This document shows positions 11,750-23,604 of a DNA stretch of 64,000 nt, in pieces. The notes below the pieces were generated by a model. It did not search any database. It was given only the letters and a program-made list of their open reading frames with translations, and had not been told where the DNA came from. Origin of the DNA: Nemophila menziesii. Its lineage: Eukaryota > Streptophyta > Magnoliopsida > Boraginales > Hydrophyllaceae. Each line of letters starts with the position of its first letter. Position 1 is the stretch's first letter. The translations under genes were made by a program, and so were the position numbers. The stretch is from the NCBI GenBank assembly GCA_029959085.1, contig JARWIR010000015.1:7563017-7627016 (forward strand), in the 5' to 3' direction.

Positions 11750-12800
11750 TTGCAATCGAGAGTTTTTTCGACAAAACAGGCTTGTATGAAAGTAAGTTTT
11801 CTAGCGTGAACAAAGGGGTTAAAATCATTACACAAGATAGTATCAGGATCAAAGGGTAAATTACAAATTCAATCAATAGGAAAAGAAAAAATTTAAAAAG
11901 CCTTAACAATCTAATCTCCAACAAATTTTGTAGGTTTTCTAATCCCACAAATTTGAATATGAGGGTGGCATTTAGCCATACTTCTAATGTCTTCTAGGAT
12001 AGACATGTTTTTCCAAGAATAATACACGCCAAGAGACTGCACGGCACGGACAACTGTTTCTGCATCAGATTCAACTGTTTCTGCATCAGATTCAACACTG
12101 GTGCATGATGAAACGTTGTCAATGGCAAAATATAGTGCGCTACATAATGCCTTTGCTTCTGCCTCAAAGCTTGAGCAAGCAAAGGAGTTCATGGCGAATC
12201 CAGAAACTACCTATCCTTTCCAATTACTGGTTACGGTAGCTGAAAAAGCTTTTCCTAACTTAAAGGATGCGTCAACGTTAATTTTGGATTCGAGTTGAGG
12301 AAGGGAATTCCAAGTGATATATGTAGACTTCCAAACAGGGGTGTCGATAATAAAGGGATGTGAGGGACTCTCTATAGCAGCTCGATCTAATCAAAAAATG
12401 ACCCCTGCAAGTTGAATTCATAAGGATCAAATAGGTATCAAAGTTGATAAGGATAGTATCAAAGACTTTTTTATTACGCATAATCCATATAGTCCAGAGA
12501 CAAGAAATAATAATAAGTAACATTTTAGTTTTTTCATTCTTGGTTTGGACTTTATCTAGCATCATTCCCATCTAACTGTTTGTCCATTCACATTTAAGAA
12601 ATATATGCTTTACGTTTTTCTCTTCCTTTAAGCACGAATTACATAAGTCAGAATTAGAGCACCTCCTAGTGAATATGTTTCTTTTAATAGGAGGGCATTT
12701 GATAGAACTCTCCAAAGAAATAATTTGAATTTAGGAGGAGCTTTAGAGGATCAACATAGAACAAGGAGATCCTGGTTAGGGGTGGACTAAAGAGTAAGTG
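11750..12800 (-). pseudogene. LINE 3' fragment: RNase H-like domain (minus strand)
   Basis: Reading leftwards, 12283-11911 encodes a plant LINE-type RNase H domain: an initial 'KINVDASFK' (first Asp), then 'FEAEAKAL' (Glu), 'VESDAETV' (Asp) and a C-terminal 'IRKPTKFVGD' in place of the usual Arg-x-x-Asn-x-x-Ala-Asp. One stop is present upstream of the longest frame. A 21-bp tandem duplication ('tgtttctgcatcagattcaac', about 12056-12097) repeats ESDAETV. Farther upstream, 12571-12278 looks like the linker before RNase H. Reverse transcriptase is absent, so this is a truncated copy. Confidence 0.75.
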
Positions 12801-12899
12801 GACAATATTGCAAGTTCACACAAGAGAGTTTAGCCTATCATTATCTTATTTTATTTTTCCAAATCATATTAATATATAGATAAAGGTAGTTCAAAACAT

Positions 12900-13945
12900 T
12901 ACAAATTAGCTTACCCCCTAAATTCATTATCACTTAGTAGAATCTTAGCTAGAATTTGTGAGTTTCAGTTACCAAACAGAGTGCTTAAAAACACCTATTT
13001 AGCAACCCAGTCATCTGCCTCATTACTGCTTCTAGAAATTATAGTAAAACTATGTTTAGACAATTTAGCAAAGTCATAAATATCACATACTATATTGTTA
13101 GTTACATTATAAGTTGATTGGTTGAAAGAGCTTGAATGGTCTTTTCGGCATCATTCTCGATGATTATACATCACAAGGTCCAAGGGGTAGTCAAACGCCG
13201 TCTAAGTTGGCTTCAAAATGCCCGTTGTTTCTGCCTCAAGAACAAATTATTCTCCCATTTTCCAACTCTATCTAGTTACAAATTCTACATTAGAATTTCT
13301 TATGATGCATGCAACTGTAGCTCCCTTATCTGAGAAAGTTGCATCACAATTTATAATAAATTTATTTGGGGCAGGTCTTTTTGTTTATTTTCAAATTTAA
13401 TATATTTTTTATTATTATTATTTGGTTTGTTGTTCCTATCATTATTATTAATAGATGTCCACCAACTGTTACCGTCCCTGGGCTGACTTTTAATATTTGT
13501 CATATTAGTTGCGATAACTTCTTTTTCCATAAACTGTTGATCGTTATGGTTTGATATTTTATAATATTCTTTTCAAACTTGTATAGCTTGTATGCTAGTG
13601 TGTAAAGGTTCATATTTTTTATTATTATAAATGAAATTATTTCTATTTTTCCAGATATACCATACAATATTACATATTATTTTTAGAATTCTATCAACTT
13701 TATTAAACATTTCATTATGTTTGTTAATTGGTTTGTAGTCACTGGTCAACTGTTGATTATTTTTTGTTTTAATATTTAAAGGACTAGCATTCCATACTCT
13801 TTTGGCCCAAGGACATCTAAAAAACATATGATCTATTGTTCCGATCTCCTCGTTATACATTTTACAAATGTTATTGTTGCTACATTCTCGCTTGAAAAGA
13901 ATTTCCTCTGTAGGTAGCATGATTTAACTACCGTCCACATGAAAT
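12900..13945 (-). pseudogene. LINE 3' fragment: zf-RVT and decayed RNase H (minus strand)
   Basis: 13920-13573 encodes a zf-RVT-type segment (pattern Cys-x-x-Cys-Lys-Met..., then 'GTIDHMFFRCPWAKRVW', which is the usual His-x-Phe-x-x-Cys ending). About 13345-12950 then shows 'NCDATFSDKGATVACIIRNS' at the start of an RNase H fold but quickly runs into many stops. This is a second, independent LINE tail in the same orientation as the one at 11.75-12.8 kb. Confidence 0.75.
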
Positions 13946-14860
13946 TTCTAATTTTGGGAGGGGTTTCCATTTTTCAAATCAATTTTTGTATTATTCAGAG
14001 ATATAGATGGATTATTTTCTTCCTTTGTTGTTTGTTTTTCTATTTTCTTCATTTTTTGATTTGTGATATGTTTCTTTGACAATATAGATACCACTTTTAC
14101 AATAATTTGTACATATTTGATCTCGGAATTCAAATTTTAGTATTGCCATTTTTTCAATTTTACCCACTATAGTTGTGGTATCAAGAGTATTTAGAAGTTC
14201 ACTATTTCATGTTTTATTATTAATAAGTTGTTTCGCAGTTGTAAACTCCGAATTTATTGGTTTTTTATTTTTCGTATTATTAGATATCCATTTATGTTTA
14301 TAAACACAGCTTGTTTCTCTTTGAAAAAACACTTTGCAGTTTTCTTTTCTTCATTAATGGTGATCTAATTTTTTTCATTTTTTCTTTAATAATCATCGCT
14401 TAATTTCTACTTGTCTCAATATGGGTTAGCTTCTATATTTGCTTTGCTTTTTTTTTTTTTTTTTCTGATTTTGTTGCTTTTCCGTCTTCTTCTTCCTTTC
14501 AGTTTCACATGCATGCATTGGGGGTTTAGAGGATATCAAGATCTGTCATAAAGAGTCTCACATTTTTAAAGTCTTAGATCTTCCAAAAATCTAGTTTTTA
14601 ATCATATGAAAGGGGTAAAAATCGATGGCCTAAAGAAATAAAAACACTCTCTGCAAATTTTTTCTCAGGCTTTGCTAAAAAAAATCGATGGCCTACAAAA
14701 TAAAAAGCTTTCTACAATTTTTTTCTCAAACTCTATTCTAACCAATTTCTCCACCATTAGAATGGTTTTTACTTATGTTCTTTCTTGTATATTCTCAACT
14801 ATCCTTTCTTATCTATTTTATTTTTGCTTTGTTGTGTAACTTAAGTTGGCTTTAATATCT
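13946..14860. other. AT-rich intergenic DNA
   Basis: T-rich sequence with a near-duplicate phrase 'aaaatcgatggcctaaagaaataaaa' / 'aaatcgatggcctacaaaataaaa' at about 14620 and 14685. No gene is supported. Part may be 5' sequence of the LINE at 12.9-13.9 kb, but no domain is recognisable. Confidence 0.45.
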
Positions 14861-14869
14861 TTTCTCTTT

Positions 14870-16480
14870 CGGCCCATTCAAACAAAAAAAAAAAAAGGAA
14901 AATACAATTTACACCCCAAAAGTTGGGATCTTTATAATTTAAATCCTTGTCCAAAAAAAAAATCTTTTTTAAGTCCCAATTCCAACTTTTTTATTTGGAT
15001 GTTTCCTTTTTTACCCCTATTCTTGTTGGGTACAGACCCAAGGCAAGGTCACGTTTTTTATTTAATTTGTAATTTTTTCTATTATGACTTTTCATACTTA
15101 TACGGGCTGGCCCCATCAAGAACACACAAACAGTACATGCCAACCCCATGAAGAACAAATCTACCTTGAACAAAAACCAAAAGACTATGAGTTGTACCCA
15201 TGCCTTACATTTTTTCAAATCACCCATTATAGTGCTTGTACCAAACAAGACCAAAAAACTAACCACATAACAATCAATCAAACTAATAAAAAAAACCATG
15301 TCGATTCAATTTCTCAAATTCACACACAACACAAAAATGATATAACAAACTTTCACTCTCTTGGGACTGTACCCATGGCCCTAAGATTTGCAAAGTAATA
15401 CATTCTAGGGATGTACCCAGTAGGAACACAAAATAAAGCACAAAACAAACACCATAATAAAACAACAAAACTCGAACAAATAAACAACACGACTCTCTGA
15501 AAAAAAAAATATAACACGGTAAAAAAAAATTCAAACCCATACATGGCCGGATCCAGTATCACCAACAACTAACTGGGGCTGGCCCATTATATACAATAAC
15601 AGCTTAATGGGGCTGGCCCCATCAGCACCAGAATTAAAAAAAAACAGATCACGAACTAGAAACGAGATAACGCCTCCCCGTGGGGTGATGAAGGTAAATA
15701 CTGCCTTTGTTTTCTCGGTGGTGGTGGTGGGTTTAGTCTGGTGGGGGTGAGTGGTGATGAAGATTGCCCGTGTTTTTTTTTGTGGTAGTGGCGGTCTTCC
15801 AGTGCTCCAGCACGACGACGAAGTTGGAGGGCAGCGAGCGGCGGAGATGGCTTTCGGTTTCTGGTCAGATGAACGCCAGAACAGGGAGGGGGAATGGTGA
15901 TGAAGATCTGGCGCTGAACAACTACTAGCTGGGGCTGGCCCCATCAACATCAAGGCCAGATCGATGAAGATGAAGGCCAAAACTGCGGCTGTCTTCAACT
16001 GCTACAGAGAGGCGGCAGTTTGCTGGTGTTGTGGAGCGGCAACGTCGACGGGAGGTGATGATGATGACAGCGAGATCTGGTGAAGCCATAGATGGTGGGG
16101 TTGAGGTGTTAGATGATGGTGATGAAGGTTAGGTGATGGCGATTAAGGTGAAGGTGGAGGTCAGTGATGGTGATGAAGGTTAGGTCGAGTAGTGGGAGTG
16201 ACGATGAGGATGATGATGACGGGGATGGTGATGGTGCTGTGGTTCGGCGGTGGTATTTCAGAGAGAGAAGAGGTTGTGTGAGAGGGAAGATAAGAATGGA
16301 GGGGGGGGGAGTTCATCCAGTTCTTAATAGGGTTGATGGTGGGATTTTTGTTTTTTATTGTGGAAAAAGGTTTAGGGTGATTTTGATACAATCTTATTCT
16401 AGTTGGACTAGTTAGAGACGAGTTGATTTAGAAATTTAAAATAGAAAGTGGGATAAAAGTTGGGCCTTATAAACTGATTT
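14870..16480 (+). repeat. GGT/GAT-rich repeat, copy 2
   Basis: A diverged copy of the repeat at about 180-1650, in the same orientation. 'gggctggcccca' units occur around 15108, 15574, 15608 and 15932, followed by GGTGATGAAGG words at 15690-16240, a purine-rich run, 'actagttagagacgag' (16407) and 'gccttataaac' (16464). It contains no credible gene despite several open frames on both strands. Its right edge lies close to the FANCJ 5' leader. Confidence 0.5.
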
Positions 16481-16489
16481 CTAAAAAAA

Positions 16490-16677
16490 AATCAAGTATT
16501 TCTTTCGGCTCACCTTCTATTCCATACTTGCAGCTAAATCAAAATCCCGCCAGAATCCACCAAAACCCCGCGCGTTCCAAAATCAAAAAGAAAATTAAAC
16601 TTTCATTACATCTTCTATCACTGAACCAATACTACTAATCAGCAGCTCTCTAATTTCACAAAATCAATTCACAAAAA
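16490..16677 (+). promoter_or_regulatory. Proximal promoter and 5' leader of FANCJ
   Basis: This short stretch separates a repeat from the FANCJ start codon. It carries two small GC-rich motifs, 'aatcccgccag' (about 16543) and 'ccccgcgcg' (about 16566), loosely like E2F-type sites, which would suit an S-phase or DNA-repair gene. The match is imperfect and the inference weak. Confidence 0.35.
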
Positions 16678-19600
16678 ATGAAAAAATCTTCAGCTCCATC
16701 GAAGCTAATGGAATCAACAATACCAAACCCTTGTAAATCCAAACCAAATATAATCCACATCGGCGGTATTCCAGTAGAGTTTCCGTACCAGCCGTACGGT
16801 ACACAGCTGGCGTATATGAATAGAGTTATTTCAACCTTGGATAAAGCCAAAAGGGAAGACCATTCTCACGCTTTGCTTGAATCACCCACTGGTACCGGAA
16901 AATCCCTTTCACTGCTTTGCTCCGCCTTAGCTTGGCAGCAAAATTATAAAAAGAAAGTTTTATTTTCCAATCTTTCTACTTCGAAACCTAATCCTGAAGC
17001 TAAAACTGATCCGCTTGGTCATGGTGGTGGTTTCATCCCCGAAACACAACCTTCAGGTGATTTTTTTAATATTTGCAAAATGGTGAATGTTATTCACTTT
17101 CAATCTAATGGAGAAATTGTCAATTATTTTTGGAGGTGTAGCTGATTAGGAGAAAATTTCCAAGAAATTGAATAATATGTAAAAATAGGAAATGGGAAAG
17201 TTTTTTTTTTGATTTTCTTTTAATATTCGATTAATTACATAAGAAGGCTATATATGTACAATGTAATTCCATAATTTTAGATTTTATATTAGTTATATGT
17301 TAATTGCCCCATTTATCCCTGTCTTATGTCAAATAGTCAATTTTTTCTTTGCTATTTCAAGAGATAAAAAATATGCTGCACCACTCGTCTCTGTTAGGAG
17401 TTAAATTTGAAACTTTTACTACATAACAGTCTAATAAGGGTATATCTGACATCTATTGAAACATAAATGTGTATATTTGACTATTTTGCATAACACTTGG
17501 ACTAATGATGCAATTTATGCAGAACCTGGTCCATTAGCTGAAATAGAAGGAATAATAAACAAAAAGAAGAAGCTAGTACCTGTCATCTATTATTCTTCGT
17601 AAGTTTCTACATATTACACTATATAAATACTTTTAAAAGTATTAAAGTTCATAAGAGAAAATTCCTAACATTATCTTTGTTTTACTTCACCTTTATTAGG
17701 AGAACACATGGACAAATTTCTCAAGTAATCAGGGAGTACAAAAAAACATCATATCGAGTCCCCATGGCTATTTTGGTAAAAATTTCACCTACACTCAATT
17801 TTTTGCAATAAATATCTCAATATTTTTATCTTTCAGGGGTCTCGTAAACATTACTGTACAAATAAGAATATACGTGGACGTGATGATATAGATGAGCAAT
17901 GGTAATTAAAATGTATTAATATTTTTTCGTTTTCTCCTATTAATATAATTTAAATTTCAGCAAGTTGCTTTTAAAAAACCAAGCTCAAGTGGGTTGTATG
18001 GAATTCAAGTAAGTTCAATTTTCAGTAACACATTTTTTTACTGGTCTATAAATTACAAGTAATTACATAATTGTCCTTTTATATAGAAATGTACTGAAGG
18101 TAAAAAGTCACCCTTCTCTTCAAAAAGGTGGGTGCCATGAAGTTCATGATATTGAAGATCTTGTAAAAGTTGGACAAGTTGTAAAAGGTTAGTTATTTTA
18201 TTTATTACATTAAAAAATGAAAATTGATTTTTTTTTTTCAATTTTCAGGGTGCTCATATTTTGCATCACAAAAAATGGCAGAAGATGCACAAATAATCTT
18301 TTGCCCTTATAATTACATAATTAATCCAATTATTAGAAGAGCAATGGATGTGGATCTTCGTGGATCAATTGTTATTTTCGATGAAGCTCAGTATGTTTTT
18401 TTATTTTTTATTAAGTCCTTTTAAAAAATAATAATATATTTTTTCCTATTATGATTCAGTAATATAGAGGATATAGCACGTGATGCTGGGAGTATAAATG
18501 TTGAAGAAGATGTTTTGTCTCGTAAGTGCAAATTATTAAACCTAACCAATAAGTTTCATTTTGGTCCCTCTTTTTATGCTATTTTTCAATTTATGAAAGG
18601 GATACAAACTGAACTTGAGCAACTTAGCATGGGTGATCCAATGACTTATGAGCCTTTAGCAGAAATGATACAAGTAAAAAATCTAACCAAAAAAATTTAC
18701 AGTTTTTGATTCGTATATTTAAACAATTATTTATAATTACTCCCTATTTTATTAGGACATAATTAGTTGGATTGGGAGAAGAATCGATAACTTAGAAAAG
18801 CGTGAATTTCAACATTACTTTACTTGGTAAGACTTATTTACTTAACTCACTTGAGTTAGAATTTAACTAAAGGAAATTTATTGTTTAATATGTCATTATT
18901 AGTTGGAGTGGTGAAAAAGCTCTAAAGGAGCTTCAAGAAGCTAATATTACACCACAGTGTTACCCAATATTACAAGAATGTGCAGCTAAGGTACATATTC
19001 TGATATATACTACAATTAAAATTTAATTTCTTATAAATAATTATTTATTTATATATTATTTTGAAGGCATTTAAAGCAGTTGCTGAAGCACAACCAAATG
19101 TACCTCATTTAAGTGGCATGGCTGCTATAGTATTAGAAGGTAGTTTAATTTTAAATTTAATTTTAAATTTAAATTTAAAAATCTTATTAATTTATAAGTT
19201 TATGTTTATTTAAACAGGTTTATTCTCTTCACTTAGTTACCTCTTCTTAAACGGTGGAATTCATGTATCTGATTTCGAACTCTCATTACAAAAACTTGTG
19301 AAACGAGATGGTTAGTATGTGTATATGTGTGTGTTTTATTATTATTATTATTATTATTACATCACTTTTGAATATTATTACATCATAAATTACAGGTAGT
19401 CCTGTTACTGGTGGTTATACACATACATTTAGTTTACGATGCTTAAATCCATCAGTTGTATTTAAACAAGTTTCAGATGTTTCTCTTTCAGTTATTCTCA
19501 CATCAGGGTATATACGTAATTTACTTTTTTTTTTCAACTTTATTTTTTTTCCTCTTTTAACTTTGTGTTTCTTTAGGACACTGTCACCAATGACATCATT

Positions 19601-22544
19601 TTCATCAGAATTAGGTGTTAATTTTGGAACTTCTTTAGAAGCTCCACATATTATAGATGTTGATTCACAGGTATAAATAAATAAATAATTAACTAAAACT
19701 CATTTTCAAGTATATATATATATGAAGTGTAATAACTTGTTTTTTTTTTGTTTAGTTATGGACAGGTGTAATATCAAATGGACCAGGAAATTATCCATTA
19801 AATGCAAGCTATAAAACAGCTAATGCATTAGAATTTCAAGATTCACTTGGAAAATCATTAGAAGAGATATTTAAGGTTGTTCCTAAAGGTTGTCTTATAT
19901 TCTTTCCTAGTTATAAATTAATGGATAAACTTTGTAATCGATGGAAAGAAACTAATCAATGGTCTCTTTTAAAAGCTCAAAAGTCCATTTTTGTTGGTAA
20001 GTTTTAATCAAATATAAACCTTTTTTTTTTAATTTAAAATTTTCTAATTGTATGTATATATTAGAACCACGTGGTGGGACCCAAGAAAATGCATTTGAAC
20101 CAGTGTTAAAGAGTTATTATTCAACTATTGATAATGGAGATAAACCAGTGATTGGAAAAAAAAGAAGGGGTAAAAAGATGGATTTAGATATTAAACCAAT
20201 TACTACTAAGAAAGGAGCTGCTTTTTTTGCTGTTTGTAGAGGAAAGGTATAAATTTTTAAAAATATTAATTTTAATTAAAATTTTGTATTTTAAACTAAC
20301 ATTATAGTAATTTTTGTAGGTTTCTGAAGGACTTGACTTTGCTGATGATTATGCTCGAGTTGTTGTATCCTTTATTATTCATATTAATTTTCAAAAAGAA
20401 AAAAAAAAAAAAAGTCAATTTGGTCATTAACATGTTTTCTTTCCTTGACTTTTTAAAGATAATTGTTGGTATACCCTTCCCAAACGTGTAAGTAACTTTG
20501 TAGAGTTATTTTCTTTTTTATTTATTATAACTTTTAAATGATCCAACAGATATGATATTCAAGTTGCTCAAAAGAAGAAATTTAATGATATTTATAAATC
20601 ATCTAAGAATCTTCTTAGTGGTAATGAGTGGTATTGTCTTCAAGCTTTTAGAGCTTTAAATCAAGCATCTGGTATGCCATGTCATCTCTCACTTTTAAAC
20701 ATTTTTTTTTTCTTACTTTTTTTTTTTTTTTAAAACTTCCATTTTTCAAGCTTGCTTAATTTATTCTCTTCTTTTTTGTAGGTAGATGCATTAGACATAA
20801 ACTTGATTATGGAGCTATCATCTATTTAGGTAATTCTTATTATATTGGTTTTATCTTATCAATAAGTATTTATGTTTTTTTTTAAAAAACTTTCTTCAAA
20901 TAGATGAACGCTTTTGTGAAGAAAGGAATCGAGCATCTCTTTCGAAATGGTTTCGTAAATCAATTAAACAATATGATAACCTTCAAGATCCATTAGAGGG
21001 TTTAAAGTCTTTTTTTCGTGATGTGAAGGTACATTTTACTCTAAATTTTGCTCTCTTAATCCAAATAAAGTTATTTAATTGTGAATATAAACTCTTACAG
21101 GATCGAATTGTCACATTAAATGAGTCAGTACAGAGTTCTGATATGAATGTTGAAGTAATTTCTTCAATTGATCATTATAAAGAAATAGCCGAAAAGAAAA
21201 ATCAAAAAGAAATTTCAAAATCGAGCCAGTTTAAGCCATTTTCATCTTATGTAACGAAACAAAGTTCACCTATTATTACACGTATGAGATCCAATATTCA
21301 ATCATTTACACCAATAAGTATTGACTTAGATGGTGATTCTGATACAGAGTCAAGGTGAAAAATACTTTCAAACACCTTAATAATTATTGTGTTATCTAAT
21401 TAATTATCTTACTAATTTGCAGGTCATGTGTACATTCATTGACAGATCAGTCCCTAGATGATCCTGATTTAACCATGGTTAAGGAAACCCCTATAGTACC
21501 TTCAATGGATTTTACATATGATCTTTTGTCCTTTGAACAATCAAGCCCAGATCCTAAATCCACTTCTATAATACTCACACCTGATAAACCTTTTACTGTA
21601 AAAGTAAAAAAAGAGTCACCTTTAACCTTGAGTGTAAATTCTCATGTTCATAAAAAAAGAAAATCATTAATGGACCATCAAATTGCAGAGAATACAATAT
21701 CTTTTAATAACAGATTTGAATCTATAAATGAGATAAATGAAAAATCTGATTTTAAAATGGATAAAAGATTACAACTATATTGTTCAGTATGTAAAAAACC
21801 TTTAGGTCTTCCTAAAAACGATTCATTAATTACATGCTTATATACATCATTATCTAAAGTATATTTGAGATCTCTTTGTAAAGATACTCCAGAAGTACCT
21901 ATGGTTATTATATCTGACGTGTCATCAGTTAATCAAAGACTATTACATGAAAGTGGGTCTAAAGAAGGGATTTGGTGTAAAGAAGATGGGTGTGTATTTA
22001 ATATAATCTTGTGTCCTTTTTGTATTGAACCTAAAACTTGTCTAGGTGTACATGTTATGGCTACTGATTCATCAAATACACATTTACAAGATAAGGTATT
22101 TTTTTTTTTTTGTAGTTTTGCTTTAAATGTATTTTTTTTTTAATATTTACAATGGTTTGTTTGTATGTGAGCAGATTCTGTTTTATTCTGATCGATTGGA
22201 GATTAAGAGCCCTCAAGTAGTGAAAAACAAGGTAAATTTGTGGTAGAAAAAGAATATTAAAAACTTAAGGGATTCAGTACTAATCCATTTATGTTATTTA
22301 TATATTATTTGTTTTCAGATAGAAAATTGTTCCCCATCAAGTGATTTGAAGATTGGTGAGAAAAGTGTAATTTCCATTGAAAAATTTGCTTATATACCAC
22401 AAGATGATAACTTAGGGGGGTGGAGAACTACAAAATCAAAGGTAAGGGGTATAATTGGAACACATTAAATAGTTAAAGACACTTACATTATATTTAATAT
22501 TGCAGATGCGTTTGCCAAAGAGGAGTATAAATTCTACAAAGTAA
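16678..22544 (+). CDS. FANCJ: FANCJ/BRIP1-type Fe-S DNA helicase, 27 exons
   Basis: Exons: 16678-17056, 17523-17598, 17700-17775, 17837-17901, 17961-18008, 18087-18187, 18249-18390, 18460-18521, 18600-18673, 18756-18826, 18903-18990, 19067-19139, 19218-19310, 19396-19507, 19577-19670, 19756-19996, 20065-20246, 20320-20364, 20459-20487, 20550-20671, 20782-20829, 20904-21028, 21101-21354, 21423-22095, 22175-22231, 22319-22441, 22506-22544. All junctions are GT-AG and in phase; 1163 aa. Walker A SPTGTGKS is at 69-76, motif Ia begins [17 protein letters not shown] is at 293-296 and motif VI (QASGRCIRH) at about 722-730. Cys184, 199, 211 and 250 reproduce the Fe-S ligand spacing of human FANCJ (15, 12 and about 40). 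The family unwinds 5'-3' and resolves G-quadruplexes and crosslinks in the nucleus. The C-terminal third is unlike the human one and has CxxC pairs at 987/990 and 1064/1067. No disabling change was seen. Confidence 0.95.
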
Positions 22545-23600
22545 AAACTACAAAGAAGAAAGTTACAAGTGTTATGTGGTGAAATTGGATTATGAAGCTT
22601 GTAAAGTTAGGGTTAAGAAAGAGTACTAGTAATGTACCTAGTCTTTTATTGCCTTCACATTCATGAGAAACCTAGAATTTTTTTGAGATGAGATTTACAT
22701 GGAGCTATGTATTTATGAATTCTTACACTCAATGGGGAATTATTTTGTCTTTTAGTCTCTTTATGGTAGGTTTTGTTAAATGGTGTCATGTCAATTATAC
22801 CAAGCTGTAAATTTTGTTTGTTGATAATATAAAAGTTTTATTTCCAACATGAACTGATAATATGTTTCATTGGATGAGGGAAATCTTTTACTAGTAGTTT
22901 TTTGATAATATAGTGGCCGATTGTTAGTGAGAATGTAACTGTTAGGATTTTTTTGCCTAAAGTTTTTTAGTAATAGCTTTTCCTCCATATCAATGTCATG
23001 TGTTGTAAAAAACGTTTGAGTTTTAGATTGAGTTTTAAAAGATTTTTAGAAAGAATAAAAGAATAGAGATGTAAAGAACACATATATATCATGGTTCGAT
23101 AAAAAGTTGTCTAAATCTACGTTTAAGTTCTGATGAGAGAGTGTCGATTCACTATAACCACCACTGGTAGTGATTACACTTGTTAGTCAATCAATATTCA
23201 AAGAACCAACTGAAATCCTAACAACTATCGCTAATCTAACCACTCAATACTCAACTACGTTAACATCTAGACACAAATCAAGATGATTTGTGTATTACAA
23301 AGATTAAGCTAACTATTACAAGAGAATTTACGCTTTGAATGAACCACAAGAGTCAAACCCTAAGTTTGAAGTTTGAGAGGCGAGATAGAAGTCTGAAAAG
23401 AGTGGACCAAAAGAGTAAAAGAGTTTCTGAAGAGTCGTGACTTTTATATGGGGTGGCTAGGGTTTAGATCCATCCATCTTTATCTTGATCAATTACTCAC
23501 ATCCTCACCGCCTTAGTAAATAAAACGACACAACTTCAAGTCCACGCGTTCAAGACAAGAAGTCAAGCCACTATATAAGAAAAAGTCTAGTGTTATAATT
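22545..23600. other. FANCJ 3' flank and intergenic DNA
   Basis: The first few hundred bases after the stop are probably 3' untranslated sequence. The rest is AT-rich and unassigned. A stretch at 23090-23580 has the look of a decayed LTR or promoter ('tatatatcatggttcgataaaa' onward) but has no recognisable ends. Confidence 0.4.
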
Positions 23601-23604
23601 GGAT

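Noticed and set aside
15531..15998. 155-codon minus-strand ORF
   Set aside because: Translation of the GGTGATG/TGGCCCC repeat. It has no recognisable domain, and the parallel region at 0.6-1.6 kb has no equivalent frame.
20052..20252. Independent 66-codon gene
   Set aside because: It is exon 17 of FANCJ extended into flanking intron; both splice sites are in phase with the helicase.
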